A stretch of DNA of 50,005 nucleotides from Actinobacteria bacterium RBG_16_68_21 (GCA_001767695.1 MELR01000021.1:45722-95726), one strand, 5' to 3'. Positions 1 through 7,979 are shown, counted from the stretch's first letter. Notes: generated from the sequence alone by a model not told the origin. Translations and numbers: made by a program.

Positions 1-499
1 CCTCGGTGTGCAGCGGCGTCTCGCAGCGGCGGGCCCGGTCGATCCCGGGACCTCCGTCGCACTCGTCCCGGCCGGCACCCCCGATCAGAGAGTCCTTCCC
101 CTCTCCCCCGCGAATCGTGTCGGCACCGCGGCCGCCCCCCAGCTGGTCGCCGCCCGTGGCTCCACCGAGCGTGTCGGCGCCGCCGCCACCGAAGAGCGAG
201 TCCGCTCCGGGACCGCCCGCCAGGGTGTCGTCACCGGAGCCACCCGCGAGGCGATCCCTCCCCGCGTTGCCGTGGATCCGGTCGTCACCGGGGCCACCGC
301 AGATGACGTCGCCACCGTCGCCACCCTCGATGACGTCGTCCCCGTCCCCGCCGTCGATGACGTCGCGCGCCGCGGTGCCGATGATCCGATCATTGCCCGG
401 GGTGCCCCCGATCGTCACCGGGAGCCCCTGACAGGTGGCGGCGGGAGACGCGGCGACGCTCGGCACCGCCGCCCCGATGAGGCTCAGCGCCACCGTCAA
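1..499 (-). CDS. RTX-like calcium-binding repeat protein, N-terminal part (cut by window edge)
   Basis: On the minus strand this frame reads a hydrophobic leader, then a Cys-containing linker ([12 protein letters not shown]), then about eight glycine/aspartate nonapeptide-like units such as [19 protein letters not shown] and [19 protein letters not shown]. These match hemolysin-type calcium-binding repeats, which fold as a beta-roll on binding calcium outside the cell. The block ends with [12 protein letters not shown], a Cys-closing motif also seen in the two RTX-like proteins at 39275-42067. The rest lies beyond base 1. The start is uncertain: the frame opens after a TAG at about 541-543 and has no ATG or GTG before the leader. 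A TTG at 499 is the most conventional choice. A start at ATC (527-529) would give a better positively charged signal peptide, but that codon is very rare as an initiator. Confidence 0.65.
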   Translation of the reverse strand, partial: MTVALSLIGAAVPSVAASPAATCQGLPVTIGGTPGNDRIIGTAARDVIDGGDGDDVIEGGDGGDVICGGPGDDRIHGNAGRDRLAGGSGDDTLAGGPGADSLFGGGGADTLGGATGGDQLGGGRGADTIRGGEGKDSLIGGAGRDECDGGPGIDRARRCETPLHTE

Positions 500-756
500 C
501 AGGAACTGAGCACGCCATGACGATGCGATCGGCGGAGCCTAGAGACGCCGGCCGGGGCGTGATCCGGTTGTGACCCGGCACCTGCTACCGTCTCGGCGAC
601 GCCACGCCGGCGAGAGGCCGGGCGATTGGATCGCCCCCTCCGGTGAAATCATGGCGCCGAACACCTCGCAGCGGGTTGATCGCCTCGTCACGCCCCCTCC
701 CCGGGATTCCCCCGGGACCGTTCGCCACGACTCACCCCGAAGGGGCCATCAATCCA

Positions 757-2007
757 ATGACCAAGACATTCGCCGACCTCGGCGTGCCCGACGACCTCGT
801 CGCCGTGCTCACCAGGGCCGGCATCACCACCCCATTCCCCATCCAGACCGCAGTGATCCCCGATGCCCTCGGCGGGCGCGACGTCAGCGGACGCGCCCCG
901 ACCGGGTCCGGGAAGACCCTGGCGTTCGGGCTCCCGCTGATGGCCACCGTCGCCAAGGGACGACCGGCTCGCCCCAAGGCTCTCGTGCTTGCCCCCACCA
1001 GGGAACTGGCCGAGCAGATCTCGCGCGAGTTGATCCCCCTCGGCAAGGCTCGTCGGCGTTTCGTCGGCGTGATCTACGGTGGGGTCGGCTACGGCCCCCA
1101 GATCCAGTCGATGCGGCGCGGCGTCGACGTACTCGTCGCCTGCCCCGGGCGGCTGCTCGACCTGATCGAACAGCGCCATGTCGATCTGAGTGAAGTCGAG
1201 ATCGCGGTCGTCGACGAAGCCGACCGCATGGCCGACATGGGCTTCCTCCCCGACGTCAAGCGGATCCTCACCATGACCTCTCCGAAGCGGCGCACCTGGT
1301 TGTTCTCCGCCACGCTCGACGGGGCGGTGGGCGTGCTCACCAAGCAGTACCAGAGCGACCCCGTCCGCCACGACGTCGGTGAGGCCGACGACACCCACGG
1401 GAATGCCCGGCACTTCTTCTGGAAGGTCGGCGCCGACGAGCGACCCCAGCACACCGCGGCGGCGATCACCGCCTCGTCACCGGCCATCGTCTTCTGTCGG
1501 ACCCGCCACGGGGCCGACAAGCTGACCAAGAAGCTGGGGCAACTGGGCGTGCGTGCCGTCGCCATCCACGGAGGGCGCAGCCAGGGCCAACGGATGAACG
1601 CCCTGCGGGGATTCACCGACGGGCGGGTGCAGGCCCTGGTGGCCACCGACGTCGCCGCCCGGGGGATCCACGTGACCGGCGTGAAGAGCGTCATCCACTT
1701 CGATCCCCCCGACGACGCCAAGGCCTACCTGCACCGTTCGGGACGCACCGCCCGTGCCGGAGCTCCCGGTGTGGTGCTCTCCATGGTCAGTGATCAGACG
1801 GCAGGTGCGGTACGCAACCTGCAGCGCTCGATGGGCCTCGAAGCCCCGATCGGACAACCCGACACCGACGGTCTCCAGGGACCCGGCCACCGGATCGATC
1901 CCACCGTTCGGCCTCGGCCCAACGTGAAGACCGCGCCGCGGCCCCGGGCCAACGCCGGGAAGAACCGGCGCCACGCCAAGAAGCCCGCTCACCAGTACTG
2001 GGGCTAG
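757..2007 (+). CDS. DEAD-box ATP-dependent RNA helicase (RhlE/DeaD type)
   Basis: A 416-residue superfamily 2 RNA helicase that unwinds RNA duplexes, probably in ribosome assembly or mRNA turnover. Motifs appear in order: Q motif and TPFPIQ, APTGSGKT (Walker A), PTRELAEQ (Ia), VDEADRM (DEAD variant, Walker B), SAT (III), ATDVAARGIHV (V) and HRSGRTARAG (VI). The C-terminal 60 residues are basic and disordered-looking (KNRRHAKKPAH), as in RhlE-like proteins that use such tails to hold RNA. I chose the ATG at 757 (MTKTFADLGVP) because the family starts near the Q motif; the frame stays open to 643, but that extension looks like noncoding sequence. It ends in a strong hairpin and stands alone before a tRNA gene. 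Confidence 0.93.
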   Translation: MTKTFADLGVPDDLVAVLTRAGITTPFPIQTAVIPDALGGRDVSGRAPTGSGKTLAFGLPLMATVAKGRPARPKALVLAPTRELAEQISRELIPLGKARRRFVGVIYGGVGYGPQIQSMRRGVDVLVACPGRLLDLIEQRHVDLSEVEIAVVDEADRMADMGFLPDVKRILTMTSPKRRTWLFSATLDGAVGVLTKQYQSDPVRHDVGEADDTHGNARHFFWKVGADERPQHTAAAITASSPAIVFCRTRHGADKLTKKLGQLGVRAVAIHGGRSQGQRMNALRGFTDGRVQALVATDVAARGIHVTGVKSVIHFDPPDDAKAYLHRSGRTARAGAPGVVLSMVSDQTAGAVRNLQRSMGLEAPIGQPDTDGLQGPGHRIDPTVRPRPNVKTAPRPRANAGKNRRHAKKPAHQYWG

Positions 2008-2036
2008 GTGAGGGGAGGCCGCGGCCTCCGCTCACC
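2007..2036 (+). terminator. Hairpin terminator of the helicase gene
   Basis: Directly after the stop codon, GGTGAG-G-GGAGGCC / GGCCTCC-G-CTCACC forms a 14-position stem with one internal mismatch and a 2-base loop. There is no T run, which is common for high-GC actinobacterial terminators. It separates the helicase from the tRNA gene. Confidence 0.7.
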
Positions 2037-2052
2037 CCGTAGAATCGACGGT

Positions 2053-2126
2053 GGGCCCGTAGCTCAGCCGGTTAGAGCAGCGGACTCATAATCCGTCAGA
2101 CGCAGGTTCGAGTCCTGCCGGGCCCA
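2053..2126 (+). tRNA. tRNA with CAT anticodon, probably tRNA-Ile2 (lysidine type)
   Basis: A 74-nt cloverleaf: acceptor GGGCCCG/CGGGCCC, D stem GCTC/GAGC, anticodon stem GCGGA/TCCGT with loop CTCATAA, T arm GCAGG-TTCGAGT-CCTGC, discriminator A, CCA not encoded. A CAT anticodon means Met, initiator Met or Ile2. The first acceptor pair is a matched G-C, so it is not an initiator. The acceptor has C4-G69 and C5-G68, the pairs known to mark tRNA-Ile2 for the lysidine synthetase TilS in E. coli, so Ile2 is favoured over elongator Met. A -10-like TAGAAT lies at 2040-2045, seven bases before the mature 5' end. Confidence 0.85.
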
Positions 2127-2301
2127 CTGTGTTCATGGCTCTTCGGCTGACGCCTCATCGCGGTGTCGGCCGGGTCCCTGCCCAGCCGACCGTGGGCCCG
2201 ACTACGACGGACGGTTCGCGTTCCATCCTGTTAGGCCCACGGACGTCTGGTTCGTTCTGCTGGCCACGCTCTCGTCTCGCTGTTCGAACCCGTCCGGTGG
2301 A

Positions 2302-2331
2302 CTCTTATTCTATTGTTCGTTAGAGTAGAAG
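2302..2331. promoter_or_regulatory. Imperfect inverted repeat, candidate ArsR operator
   Basis: CTCTTATTCTA (2302-2312) and TAGAGTAGAAG (2321-2331) pair over 8 of 11 positions around an 8-base spacer, in an AT-rich patch that ends just before the ATG at 2335. ArsR/SmtB regulators bind such repeats and usually repress their own operon. Binding by the adjacent regulator is an inference. Confidence 0.45.
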
Positions 2332-2334
2332 ACA

Positions 2335-3024
2335 ATGGCGACGAATCGACCGTCGGGACGCCTGGTCAAGGACGAGCTGTACGGCCACTTCTCCCGCATC
2401 GGAAAGGCCGTGGCGCACCCCAAGCGGATCGAGCTGCTCGATCTCTTGTGTCAGGGAGAGCGCAGCGTCGAGGTGTTGGCGGACCGCGCCGCGATGAGCG
2501 TTGTCAACTGCTCTGCGCATCTGAGAGTCCTGCGCGAATCCCGCCTGGTGACGACGCGGAGGGAAGGCACCAGGGTCTTCTATCGCCTCGCCGACGACTC
2601 GGTCTGCACCTTCTTTGGAGTGCTGCGGGATCTTGCCACCGACCGATACGCCGAGGTCGATCGGATCGTCCAGGACTACTTCAACGCACGAGACGGCCTG
2701 GAGCCAGTCAGCCGCGACGAGCTGCTCCGCATGGCCGGTGACGGTGACGTCGTGGTCCTCGACGTTCGACCGGCCGAGGAGTACGAGGCGGGCCATATCG
2801 CGGGCGCGGTGTCGGTGCCTCTGGATGATCTACAAGCGCGGGTCGCCAGCTTCCCCGAAGGTGCCTTCGTGGTCGCCTACTGCCGGGGCCCGTATTGCGT
2901 GCTGGTCCCACAGGCACTCGAGGTGCTGCGCCGCGAGGGCTTCGAGGCACGACGCCTCGAAGATGGCTTTCCCGAGTGGCGACAGGCGGGACTGCCGGTA
3001 GCAGTCGGGCAAGAGAGCAACTGA
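2335..3024 (+). CDS. ArsR-family regulator fused to a rhodanese domain
   Basis: 229 residues. Residues 15-115 form a winged helix of the ArsR/SmtB type (HPKRIELLDLL, then recognition helix AMSVVNCSAHLRVLRE, then wing TTRREGTRVFYRL). Residues 125-225 form a rhodanese domain (VVVLDVRPAEEYEAGHI) whose active-site loop is AYCRGPYCVL, with catalytic Cys183 and a second Cys188. Such fusions sense or carry sulfane sulfur. The genes that follow (DsrE, SQR-like) point to a sulfide/persulfide-responsive switch. The DNA-binding half also carries Cys39, Cys59 and Cys91, which could be redox-active. The start is ATG 2335, which follows the candidate operator with little leader. First gene of a three-gene operon. 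Confidence 0.9.
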   Translation: MATNRPSGRLVKDELYGHFSRIGKAVAHPKRIELLDLLCQGERSVEVLADRAAMSVVNCSAHLRVLRESRLVTTRREGTRVFYRLADDSVCTFFGVLRDLATDRYAEVDRIVQDYFNARDGLEPVSRDELLRMAGDGDVVVLDVRPAEEYEAGHIAGAVSVPLDDLQARVASFPEGAFVVAYCRGPYCVLVPQALEVLRREGFEARRLEDGFPEWRQAGLPVAVGQESN

Positions 3025-3067
3025 TGACGAACCAGATTCGACGAGCACCCCGGAGGAGCGATCGCCA

Positions 3068-3421
3068 ATGAGTGAAACACTGTTCGTCCTCAACGACCCG
3101 CCCTACGGCACCGAGCGCAGCTACAACGGTCTGCGTCTCGCCGGCTCGTTGGCCCGCAAGGATGGCGAGCAGGTGCGGGTGTTCCTGATCGGTGACGCCG
3201 CCGCCTGTGCCAAGGAAGGCCAGAAGGTTCCCCAGGGCTACTACAACCTCGAGCTGATGCTGCGATCGGTCGGCCGCCGCGGCGGCGACATCGGAGTCTG
3301 CGGCACCTGCATGGACGCCCGGGGCATCACGGATACGGAACTCGCGGAGGGATGTCGCCGCAGCACGATGGATGAGTTGACCGACTGGACCCTACGCGCC
3401 GACCGGGTCCTGGTCTTCTGA
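3068..3421 (+). CDS. DsrE/TusD-family sulfur-relay protein
   Basis: A 117-residue single-domain DsrE-like protein. It opens with the typical strand and loop (ETLFVLNDPPYGTERSYNGLRLA) and has the second strand VRVFLIGDAAACA. A Cys pair in GVCGTCMDARGI sits where DsrE/DsrF/TusD proteins carry the cysteine that takes persulfide sulfur. Known relatives pass sulfane sulfur between rhodaneses and acceptor proteins in the cytoplasm. It lies between the rhodanese-fused regulator and the SQR-like gene, so it probably receives persulfide from those reactions. The start is ATG 3068 with GGAGG 10-14 bases upstream. Confidence 0.88.
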   Translation: MSETLFVLNDPPYGTERSYNGLRLAGSLARKDGEQVRVFLIGDAAACAKEGQKVPQGYYNLELMLRSVGRRGGDIGVCGTCMDARGITDTELAEGCRRSTMDELTDWTLRADRVLVF

Positions 3422-3451
3422 CCTTACGGACAACAAAGAACGGAGTCCATC

Positions 3452-4633
3452 GTGAGCGATGCCAAGACCGTGGTGATCCTGGGCGGCGGCGTCGGCGGGG
3501 TCGTCACCGCCGCCACCCTCCGCGAGCAGCTCCCCCACCAGCATCGGATCGTGCTGGTGGATCGTGAACCCGATCACTTGTTCGCGCCGTCGCTGCTGTG
3601 GCTGATCACCGGCCAGCGCACCGCACGCCAGATCTCCCGACCTCTCGACCGCCTCGCCAAGAAAGGCATCGAGGTGGTCTGCGGTGACGTCGACCGAATC
3701 GACCCGGGCACACGCCAGGTCTCGATCATCGAGCGGTCATCGACCGGCGCTACCTCCCGGGAAATCGAGGCCGACTACCTGGTGGTGTCGCTGGGAGGCG
3801 AACTCGCTCCCGATACGATCCCGGGCCTGGCCGAAGCAGGACACAGCTTCTACACCCTGGCGGGAGCCGAGAGCCTCCGTGACGCTCTCCGGACCTTCGA
3901 GGGCGGCCGGATCGTCGTCCTCACCGCCGCCCCCGCCTACAAGTGCCCGGCCGCCCCCTACGAAGCCGCCATGCTGATCAACGATCAGATTCGCAAGCGG
4001 AAACTCGACGATCGAACCCATATCGACCTCTACGCCGCTGAACCCGGTCCGCTCGGAGTAGCCGGACCGGACGTCTCAGCAGGCGTGCGCAGCATGGTCG
4101 AAGCAGCCGGAATCGACTACCACCCGGAGCACCAAGTCGTTTCGGTCGACACCCCAAAGCGGCGCCTCGTCTTCGCCAACGGAGCGACGGCCGAATTCGA
4201 CCTGCTGGCATATGTGCCGCCCCACCAGGCGCCGCGGGTGGTACGTGACGCGGGGATGGTGGACGACAGCGGTTGGATCCCGGCGGATCGAAACACCCTC
4301 CACACCGGATATGACGGCGTATACGCCATCGGGGACGTGACCGGCATCCCACTGAAGATGGGCAAGCTCCTGCCCATGGCGGGGGTGTTCGCCGAACGTC
4401 AAGCCAAGGTCGTCGCCCACAACATCAGCCACGACATCACCGGAGACGGAGAAATGAAGTGGTTCGACGGAAACGGCGAATGCTTCGTCGAGACCGGTGG
4501 AGGAAAGGCAGGGTTCGGACGGGGCGACTTCTACGCCGAACCCGCCCCGCAAGTGACCCTGCACCCGGTAGGACGCCGCTGGCACCTCGGCAAGGTGCTC
4601 TTCGAGAAGAGGTGGCTGTCGAAGTGGTTCTGA
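3452..4633 (+). CDS. Sulfide:quinone oxidoreductase-like FAD flavoprotein
   Basis: A 393-residue FAD-dependent disulfide oxidoreductase. The N-terminal Rossmann motif is VVILGGGVGGVVTAATL, and the second FAD contact is GVYAIGDVTGIPLKMGKLLPMAG near residue 290. Cys165 (AYKCPAAPYE) and Cys344 (GECFVETGGGKAGFG) match two of the cysteines that carry the polysulfide bridge in sulfide:quinone oxidoreductases. The third cysteine of type I enzymes (around residue 125) is missing, so a different SQR type or a related persulfide/quinone enzyme is possible. The C-terminal end (KVLFEKRWLSKWF) is amphipathic and aromatic, as in membrane-bound SQRs. The start is GTG 3452. The likely reaction is oxidation of sulfide to polysulfide with electrons passed to quinone. 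Confidence 0.85.
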   Translation: MSDAKTVVILGGGVGGVVTAATLREQLPHQHRIVLVDREPDHLFAPSLLWLITGQRTARQISRPLDRLAKKGIEVVCGDVDRIDPGTRQVSIIERSSTGATSREIEADYLVVSLGGELAPDTIPGLAEAGHSFYTLAGAESLRDALRTFEGGRIVVLTAAPAYKCPAAPYEAAMLINDQIRKRKLDDRTHIDLYAAEPGPLGVAGPDVSAGVRSMVEAAGIDYHPEHQVVSVDTPKRRLVFANGATAEFDLLAYVPPHQAPRVVRDAGMVDDSGWIPADRNTLHTGYDGVYAIGDVTGIPLKMGKLLPMAGVFAERQAKVVAHNISHDITGDGEMKWFDGNGECFVETGGGKAGFGRGDFYAEPAPQVTLHPVGRRWHLGKVLFEKRWLSKWF

Positions 4634-4685
4634 CCACCACGCCCCCTGTTCCCCACGCGCCACGAACGGCCCAGAGGTCCTCCGA

Positions 4686-4953
4686 TTGACGGTCACGCCG
4701 TCCCGATATCGGCAGTGGCGAGACAGCCTGCTCGGTTCGATCACCGAGGGAACGCGAACTCATCTTTGAGTTGATCGGGGACGTCGAAGGCGTTGTGCTC
4801 CTCGATGTCGGTTCCGGCGACGGCACCTATTCGATCGCGGCCGCGAACCGCGGAGCCGTGGTCACCGCAGTCGACGCCTCCTTCGTCCTCTTGGCTCGGG
4901 CAGCGGCTACCCGGCCTTCCGACCTCAATGGGCGTGGCCCGTGGCGCTATTGA
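4686..4953 (+). pseudogene. Class I SAM methyltransferase fragment, frameshifted and truncated
   Basis: From TTG 4686 the frame reads TVTPSRYRQWRDSLLGSITE, and the next frame continues as ERELIFELIGDVEGVVLLDV then GSGDGTYSIAAANRGAVVTAVDAS. Together they match the N-terminus of UbiE-like methyltransferases (YxxW...LG...ERELIxELL, then SAM motif I). One extra G near 4750 breaks the frame. The fragment stops at 4953, so motifs II-III and the C-terminal half are missing. It ends inside the 3' end of the opposite-strand gene. A sequencing error could explain the shift but not the missing half. Confidence 0.7.
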
Positions 4954-5266
4954 GTGTGAGTTGTGCCGTGGTCAGGTTCTCGAGCATGCGGGCGTAGAGC
5001 GGCAGACGTTTTGGCGCGCAGCACCCGATCTGGAGTCGACCGATCTGCGCGCCGGCATCTTCGAGGCGCAGGATGGCGTCGGCGGCGGCCAACGGAGTGG
5101 TCCGCACCCGGTCTAGTTGCGTGCGCGCCTCGGCCAAGGTGCTGGCGAGAGCCGCCATCCGCGGGCTCCGCCCTGGATCGCAGCAGGTGGCGTCGAGCTT
5201 CCCCAGGTCGGCCTCAGCGGCGTCCAGTGCGCTGAAAGCCGGATCGAGCGCTTCTGAAACTGTCAC
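4925..5266 (-). CDS. Small helical protein with duplicated Cys-Cys motif, unknown function
   Basis: 113 residues from GTG 5266. The protein is two repeats about 54 residues apart: LGKLDATCCDPGRSPRMAAL around Cys28-Cys29 and IGRLQIGCCAPKRLPLYARM around Cys82-Cys83. Each has the pattern (L/I)GxLxxxCCxPxRxPxxA followed by a predicted helix. There is no signal peptide or membrane segment. Paired Cys-Cys sites in a helical protein next to a metal-responsive promoter (5396-5427) suggest metal or thiol chemistry, but I do not recognise the family. The frame is open further upstream (ATG near 5362); the GTG was chosen because the upstream part has biased composition. It runs divergently from the redox operon. 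Confidence 0.6.
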   Translation of the reverse strand: MTVSEALDPAFSALDAAEADLGKLDATCCDPGRSPRMAALASTLAEARTQLDRVRTTPLAAADAILRLEDAGAQIGRLQIGCCAPKRLPLYARMLENLTTAQLTLNSATGHAH

Positions 5267-5395
5267 GGCGGGGAACCCTACCCAGCTTCCAACCCAACGC
5301 CACGAACTGGGGTGCCGATCTCCTGGCGAGCGGCTCCCTTCGCGTACCGATTGAGTGGCCATCACGCATCGACTCAATAGGGTCTTTCGGCCGTG

Positions 5396-5427
5396 TTGAC
5401 CCTCCAGTGGGCGGGAAGGTCTACGGT
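5396..5427 (+). promoter_or_regulatory. MerR-type promoter in front of the thiol-redox operon
   Basis: TTGACC (5396-5401), a 20-base spacer beginning CTCCAGTGGGCGGGAAGG, and TACGGT (5422-5427). The long spacer with a dyad (CTCC...GGAAGG) and the shared end GGT-N-TACG match the two minus-strand promoters at 15854-15885 and 19736-19767. MerR-family activators correct an overlong 19-20 bp spacer by untwisting the DNA. It points toward the small frame at 5434 and the glutaredoxin gene. Confidence 0.7.
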
Positions 5428-5433
5428 CGCGTG

Positions 5434-5640
5434 ATGACTGCACTCCGGCCGTCGACGTCCCTCGCGCCCTCCCCGGCATACCGATCCGTGCCCTCGGGAG
5501 GCGCACCTACTCAAGTCGCCACGGCGCTCGCCCGCCACGTCTTGCGGGGACCCTCCACATCGAGGCAGACGCCGGTGGGTTCCCGAGGGAAGCCGGCCGA
5601 GCTCCCCAGGCGGGCACAGTACGGGGGCCGGCGATCGTGA
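5434..5640 (+). CDS. Possible leaderless small ORF coupled to glutaredoxin
   Basis: The ATG lies exactly seven bases after the last base of the -10 box of the MerR-type promoter, where transcription should start, so the message would be leaderless. The 68-residue frame has TGA at 5638-5640 overlapping the GTG start of the glutaredoxin gene at 5637, the layout of translational coupling. The product is rich in Pro, Ser and Arg and shows no domain, so the peptide may matter only for its translation. It could also be chance. Confidence 0.35.
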   Translation: MTALRPSTSLAPSPAYRSVPSGGAPTQVATALARHVLRGPSTSRQTPVGSRGKPAELPRRAQYGGRRS

Positions 5641-5951
5641 ACAACCCGACACTCTCCCGGTCTGCTACCCGACCCGCCGGTCTGATCGACGTCGTTGTGG
5701 TCACCGCCCCCAACTGCCACTTCTGTGCCGACGCCAAAGCCATCCTCGCCGAGTTGGCCCAGCAGTATCGCCTACGAACTCGAGAAGTAGATCTGGCTGA
5801 TCCCGAGGGAACCGCCCTCGTCCGGCGACTCAGGGTGCCCTTCCCCCCGATCGTGATGATCGACGGGACGTTCTTCGGACACGGGAGGATCTCGCGGCGA
5901 AAGCTCGAAGCAACTCTCGCGAGGCGCGCCCACCGGACGGCCGATAGCTGA
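5637..5951 (+). CDS. Glutaredoxin-like thiol oxidoreductase
   Basis: 104 residues. After a 17-residue extension, the thioredoxin fold starts at LIDVVVVTAPNCHFCADAKA, with redox site CHFC. The cis-Pro segment (VPFPPIVMIDGTFFGHGRIS) is typical of glutaredoxins and of small thioredoxin-like proteins encoded with heavy-metal genes. No signal peptide is visible, so it should act in the cytoplasm, reducing mixed disulfides or supplying electrons to CcdA, which follows. The start is GTG 5637; the stop overlaps the ATG of ccdA (TGATG). First recognisable gene of the redox operon. Confidence 0.82.
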   Translation: MNNPTLSRSATRPAGLIDVVVVTAPNCHFCADAKAILAELAQQYRLRTREVDLADPEGTALVRRLRVPFPPIVMIDGTFFGHGRISRRKLEATLARRAHRTADS

Positions 5952-6889
5952 TGGACGGAGTGTTCCTCGGCGGATCGATCCTGGCGGCGTTCATCGCCGG
6001 GGCGGTAGCGCTCTTCGCCCCCTGTTGCATCACGGTGATGTTCCCCGCCTACCTGGCTGCGGCCGTACGCAACAACCGCTGGCGTCTGGTCCCGCTCACC
6101 ATGATCTTCGCCACAGGCGTGGCGGTCGTGCTCGTGCCGCTGACACTCGGGCTCACCGTCTTGACCAGGGCGCTGCTCGGGGCACACACGATCGTCTATG
6201 CGCTCGGCGGCCTGCTGATGCTGCTGTTTGCCGCCTTGGCCGCGACCGGGGGGACCTGGTCGCTCCCGTTCCTGCGCAGTTCTCCCGACATCGCCCGCAC
6301 CGACTCGGGCGGGGTCTTCGCGCTCGGAGTGTTCTCGGGGGCCGCCTCCGCCTGCTGTGCTCCGGTCCTGGCCGGCGTGGTCGCTATGTCGGCGGTAGCC
6401 CCCGGGTTGTTCGAAGGCACCGCCATCGGGCTCGCCTATGTCTTCGGCATGGTCTTCCCTCTGGTCGTGGTCACTTTGCTGTGGGACCGAAGCCGCCTCG
6501 CTCGCAGTGGTCGTCTCGAAAGCCGGCCGGTCAGCTGGAAGCTCGGATCGCGCACATTCACCACGACCCGCCTCAGCCTGTGGGCGGCCGCCCTGTTCGC
6601 ATTGATGGGAGTCGTGCTGCTCGGAGTCGCCGCCACCGGCGCCACGCTTGCCCCAACGTTCCAACGCGGCCTGGCGGCCTGGTTGGAGAGCACCCTCACC
6701 CCGGTAGTGCGCTTCTTCGACCCAGTCCCCGACTTCGTGATGGGGCTGGCATTGCTCGGCCTGGCCGTTGGCGCAGTCGTTCTTTCGTCACGACGCCACA
6801 CCGCAGAACCGTCTGAAACCGACCATAGGAGGCAGACCAATGAAACTAGCTGCCATGCAGACAGCGACACACATGGATCCCACGCGTGA
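5951..6889 (+). CDS. ccdA: CcdA-family membrane thiol-electron carrier
   Basis: A 312-residue multi-spanning membrane protein of the CcdA/DsbD-beta family, which moves reducing equivalents from the cytoplasm to thioredoxin-like proteins outside the membrane. Conserved cysteines sit in the first and fourth hydrophobic segments: LFAPCCITVMFPAYL and AASACCAPVLAGVV. About seven or eight hydrophobic segments are visible, with extra helices at the C-terminus (residues 215-285), so it is longer than minimal CcdA (about 220-240). It overlaps the glutaredoxin stop by one base and the next gene by 50 bases. Its likely partners are the anchored redoxins at 6840 and 8866. Confidence 0.88.
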   Translation: MDGVFLGGSILAAFIAGAVALFAPCCITVMFPAYLAAAVRNNRWRLVPLTMIFATGVAVVLVPLTLGLTVLTRALLGAHTIVYALGGLLMLLFAALAATGGTWSLPFLRSSPDIARTDSGGVFALGVFSGAASACCAPVLAGVVAMSAVAPGLFEGTAIGLAYVFGMVFPLVVVTLLWDRSRLARSGRLESRPVSWKLGSRTFTTTRLSLWAAALFALMGVVLLGVAATGATLAPTFQRGLAAWLESTLTPVVRFFDPVPDFVMGLALLGLAVGAVVLSSRRHTAEPSETDHRRQTNETSCHADSDTHGSHA

Positions 6890-7478
6890 GCGACGCACAT
6901 TGCTGTGGGCGGCGCTTCTGCTGCCGCTGGCGGCCCTGGTCGTCGCCATCGCAGTCAGCGTCGGCAAAGAGGCCGGCACCCTAGAGCAAGGCACGAGCGC
7001 TCCTTCATTCGCTCTTCCGGCGACCGACGGGACGACCATCGCGTTGTCCGACGTGATCGCCGAGGGCGACGCCTTGCTGTACTTCTCGATGGGACCGGGG
7101 TGCGACGGCTGTTTCCTCCAGATCCCCGAGGCCGAGGGCCCCCTGGCCGAGCACGGGATTCGTCTGGTACCGATCATGGTCGATCCTCCGTCGATGGTCG
7201 ACTCGGAAGCCACGCGCTTCGGGATCGAGACGCCGATCTTGATCGACTCGGATCGCTCGGTGTCCAGGGCCTACGGCATGATCGGCGTCTACGGCCACGG
7301 CGATCGACCCAGCCACAGCTTCGCCCTGGTCGATTCCGCGGGGCGCATCACGAAGACTCTTCACTTCGCCGAGATGTTCATTCCATTCGATGAACTCTGG
7401 GGCGACATCGCGAACAGTGCGCTTGCCCTTACCGTCGACCGCACCGCGGCCGGCTCGGCAACGGTCAAACCGTCGTGA
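6840..7478 (+). CDS. Membrane-anchored peroxiredoxin/thioredoxin-like protein
   Basis: 212 residues. A single hydrophobic segment (residues 22-42, LLWAALLLPLAALVVAIAVS) anchors an AhpC/TSA-like fold facing outward. The redox motif is GPGCDGCFLQIPE (CxxC), followed by VPIMVDPP and a typical substrate-side strand (HSFALVDSAGRI). It probably takes electrons from CcdA and reduces extracytoplasmic disulfides or peroxides. I chose ATG 6840 because GGAGG lies seven bases upstream. This start makes the gene overlap the 3' end of ccdA by 50 bases, an unusually long overlap. A later ATG at 6855 would reduce it. Confidence 0.82.
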   Translation: MKLAAMQTATHMDPTRERRTLLWAALLLPLAALVVAIAVSVGKEAGTLEQGTSAPSFALPATDGTTIALSDVIAEGDALLYFSMGPGCDGCFLQIPEAEGPLAEHGIRLVPIMVDPPSMVDSEATRFGIETPILIDSDRSVSRAYGMIGVYGHGDRPSHSFALVDSAGRITKTLHFAEMFIPFDELWGDIANSALALTVDRTAAGSATVKPS

Positions 7479-7891
7479 CCCTCACCAATACCAGGATCGC
7501 CCTCGGAGAACCCGACCGTCGCATGAGCCAAGGGTTTCGTTCTCGCGGTACCCGGGTTCGGCAGGTGTTCGCCGCCGGGTGGGGTGCCATCACGGGGGTG
7601 GCGCCCCACGTCTTGCACCACGTCGGACCGCTGGCAGGCGCTGCGGTTCTCGCCGGGACCGGTGGTCGAATACTCTTCTTCGCGATCGGACTCGCCGTCG
7701 CCACGCCGATGCTGCTGCGGCTCCATAGGCGGTTCCGATCGTGGGCCGCCCCCATGGTGGCCGTCGTCCTATTCGCGATCGCCTATCTCATCTCCTCTGT
7801 AGTGCTGGGGTCCCTGATCAACGCCTCGGACACCACCAACCCCACCGGGGTGCCTCCGGTGACCACGATCGACCACGGACACGATCACTGA
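7475..7891 (+). CDS. Small integral membrane protein of the redox operon, unknown
   Basis: 138 residues. An N-terminal basic stretch is followed by three hydrophobic segments (about 48-62, 66-79 and 90-113), the last two split by RLHRRFRSWA. The C-terminus ends in DHGHDH, a metal-ligand-like tail. The GTG start overlaps the stop of the preceding redoxin (GTGA), so it is co-translated. An ATG at 7523 is an alternative start. The His tail and its neighbours suggest a role in metal handling, but I do not recognise a characterised family. Confidence 0.68.
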   Translation: MTLTNTRIALGEPDRRMSQGFRSRGTRVRQVFAAGWGAITGVAPHVLHHVGPLAGAAVLAGTGGRILFFAIGLAVATPMLLRLHRRFRSWAAPMVAVVLFAIAYLISSVVLGSLINASDTTNPTGVPPVTTIDHGHDH

Positions 7892-7979
7892 TGTCCCGCC
7901 AACCGCCACCACAAAGGGCCCCCAACTTGGCAATCGCACCACTGGACATCGTCGTTGACTCCCAGGCGGGGTGGGCAAC

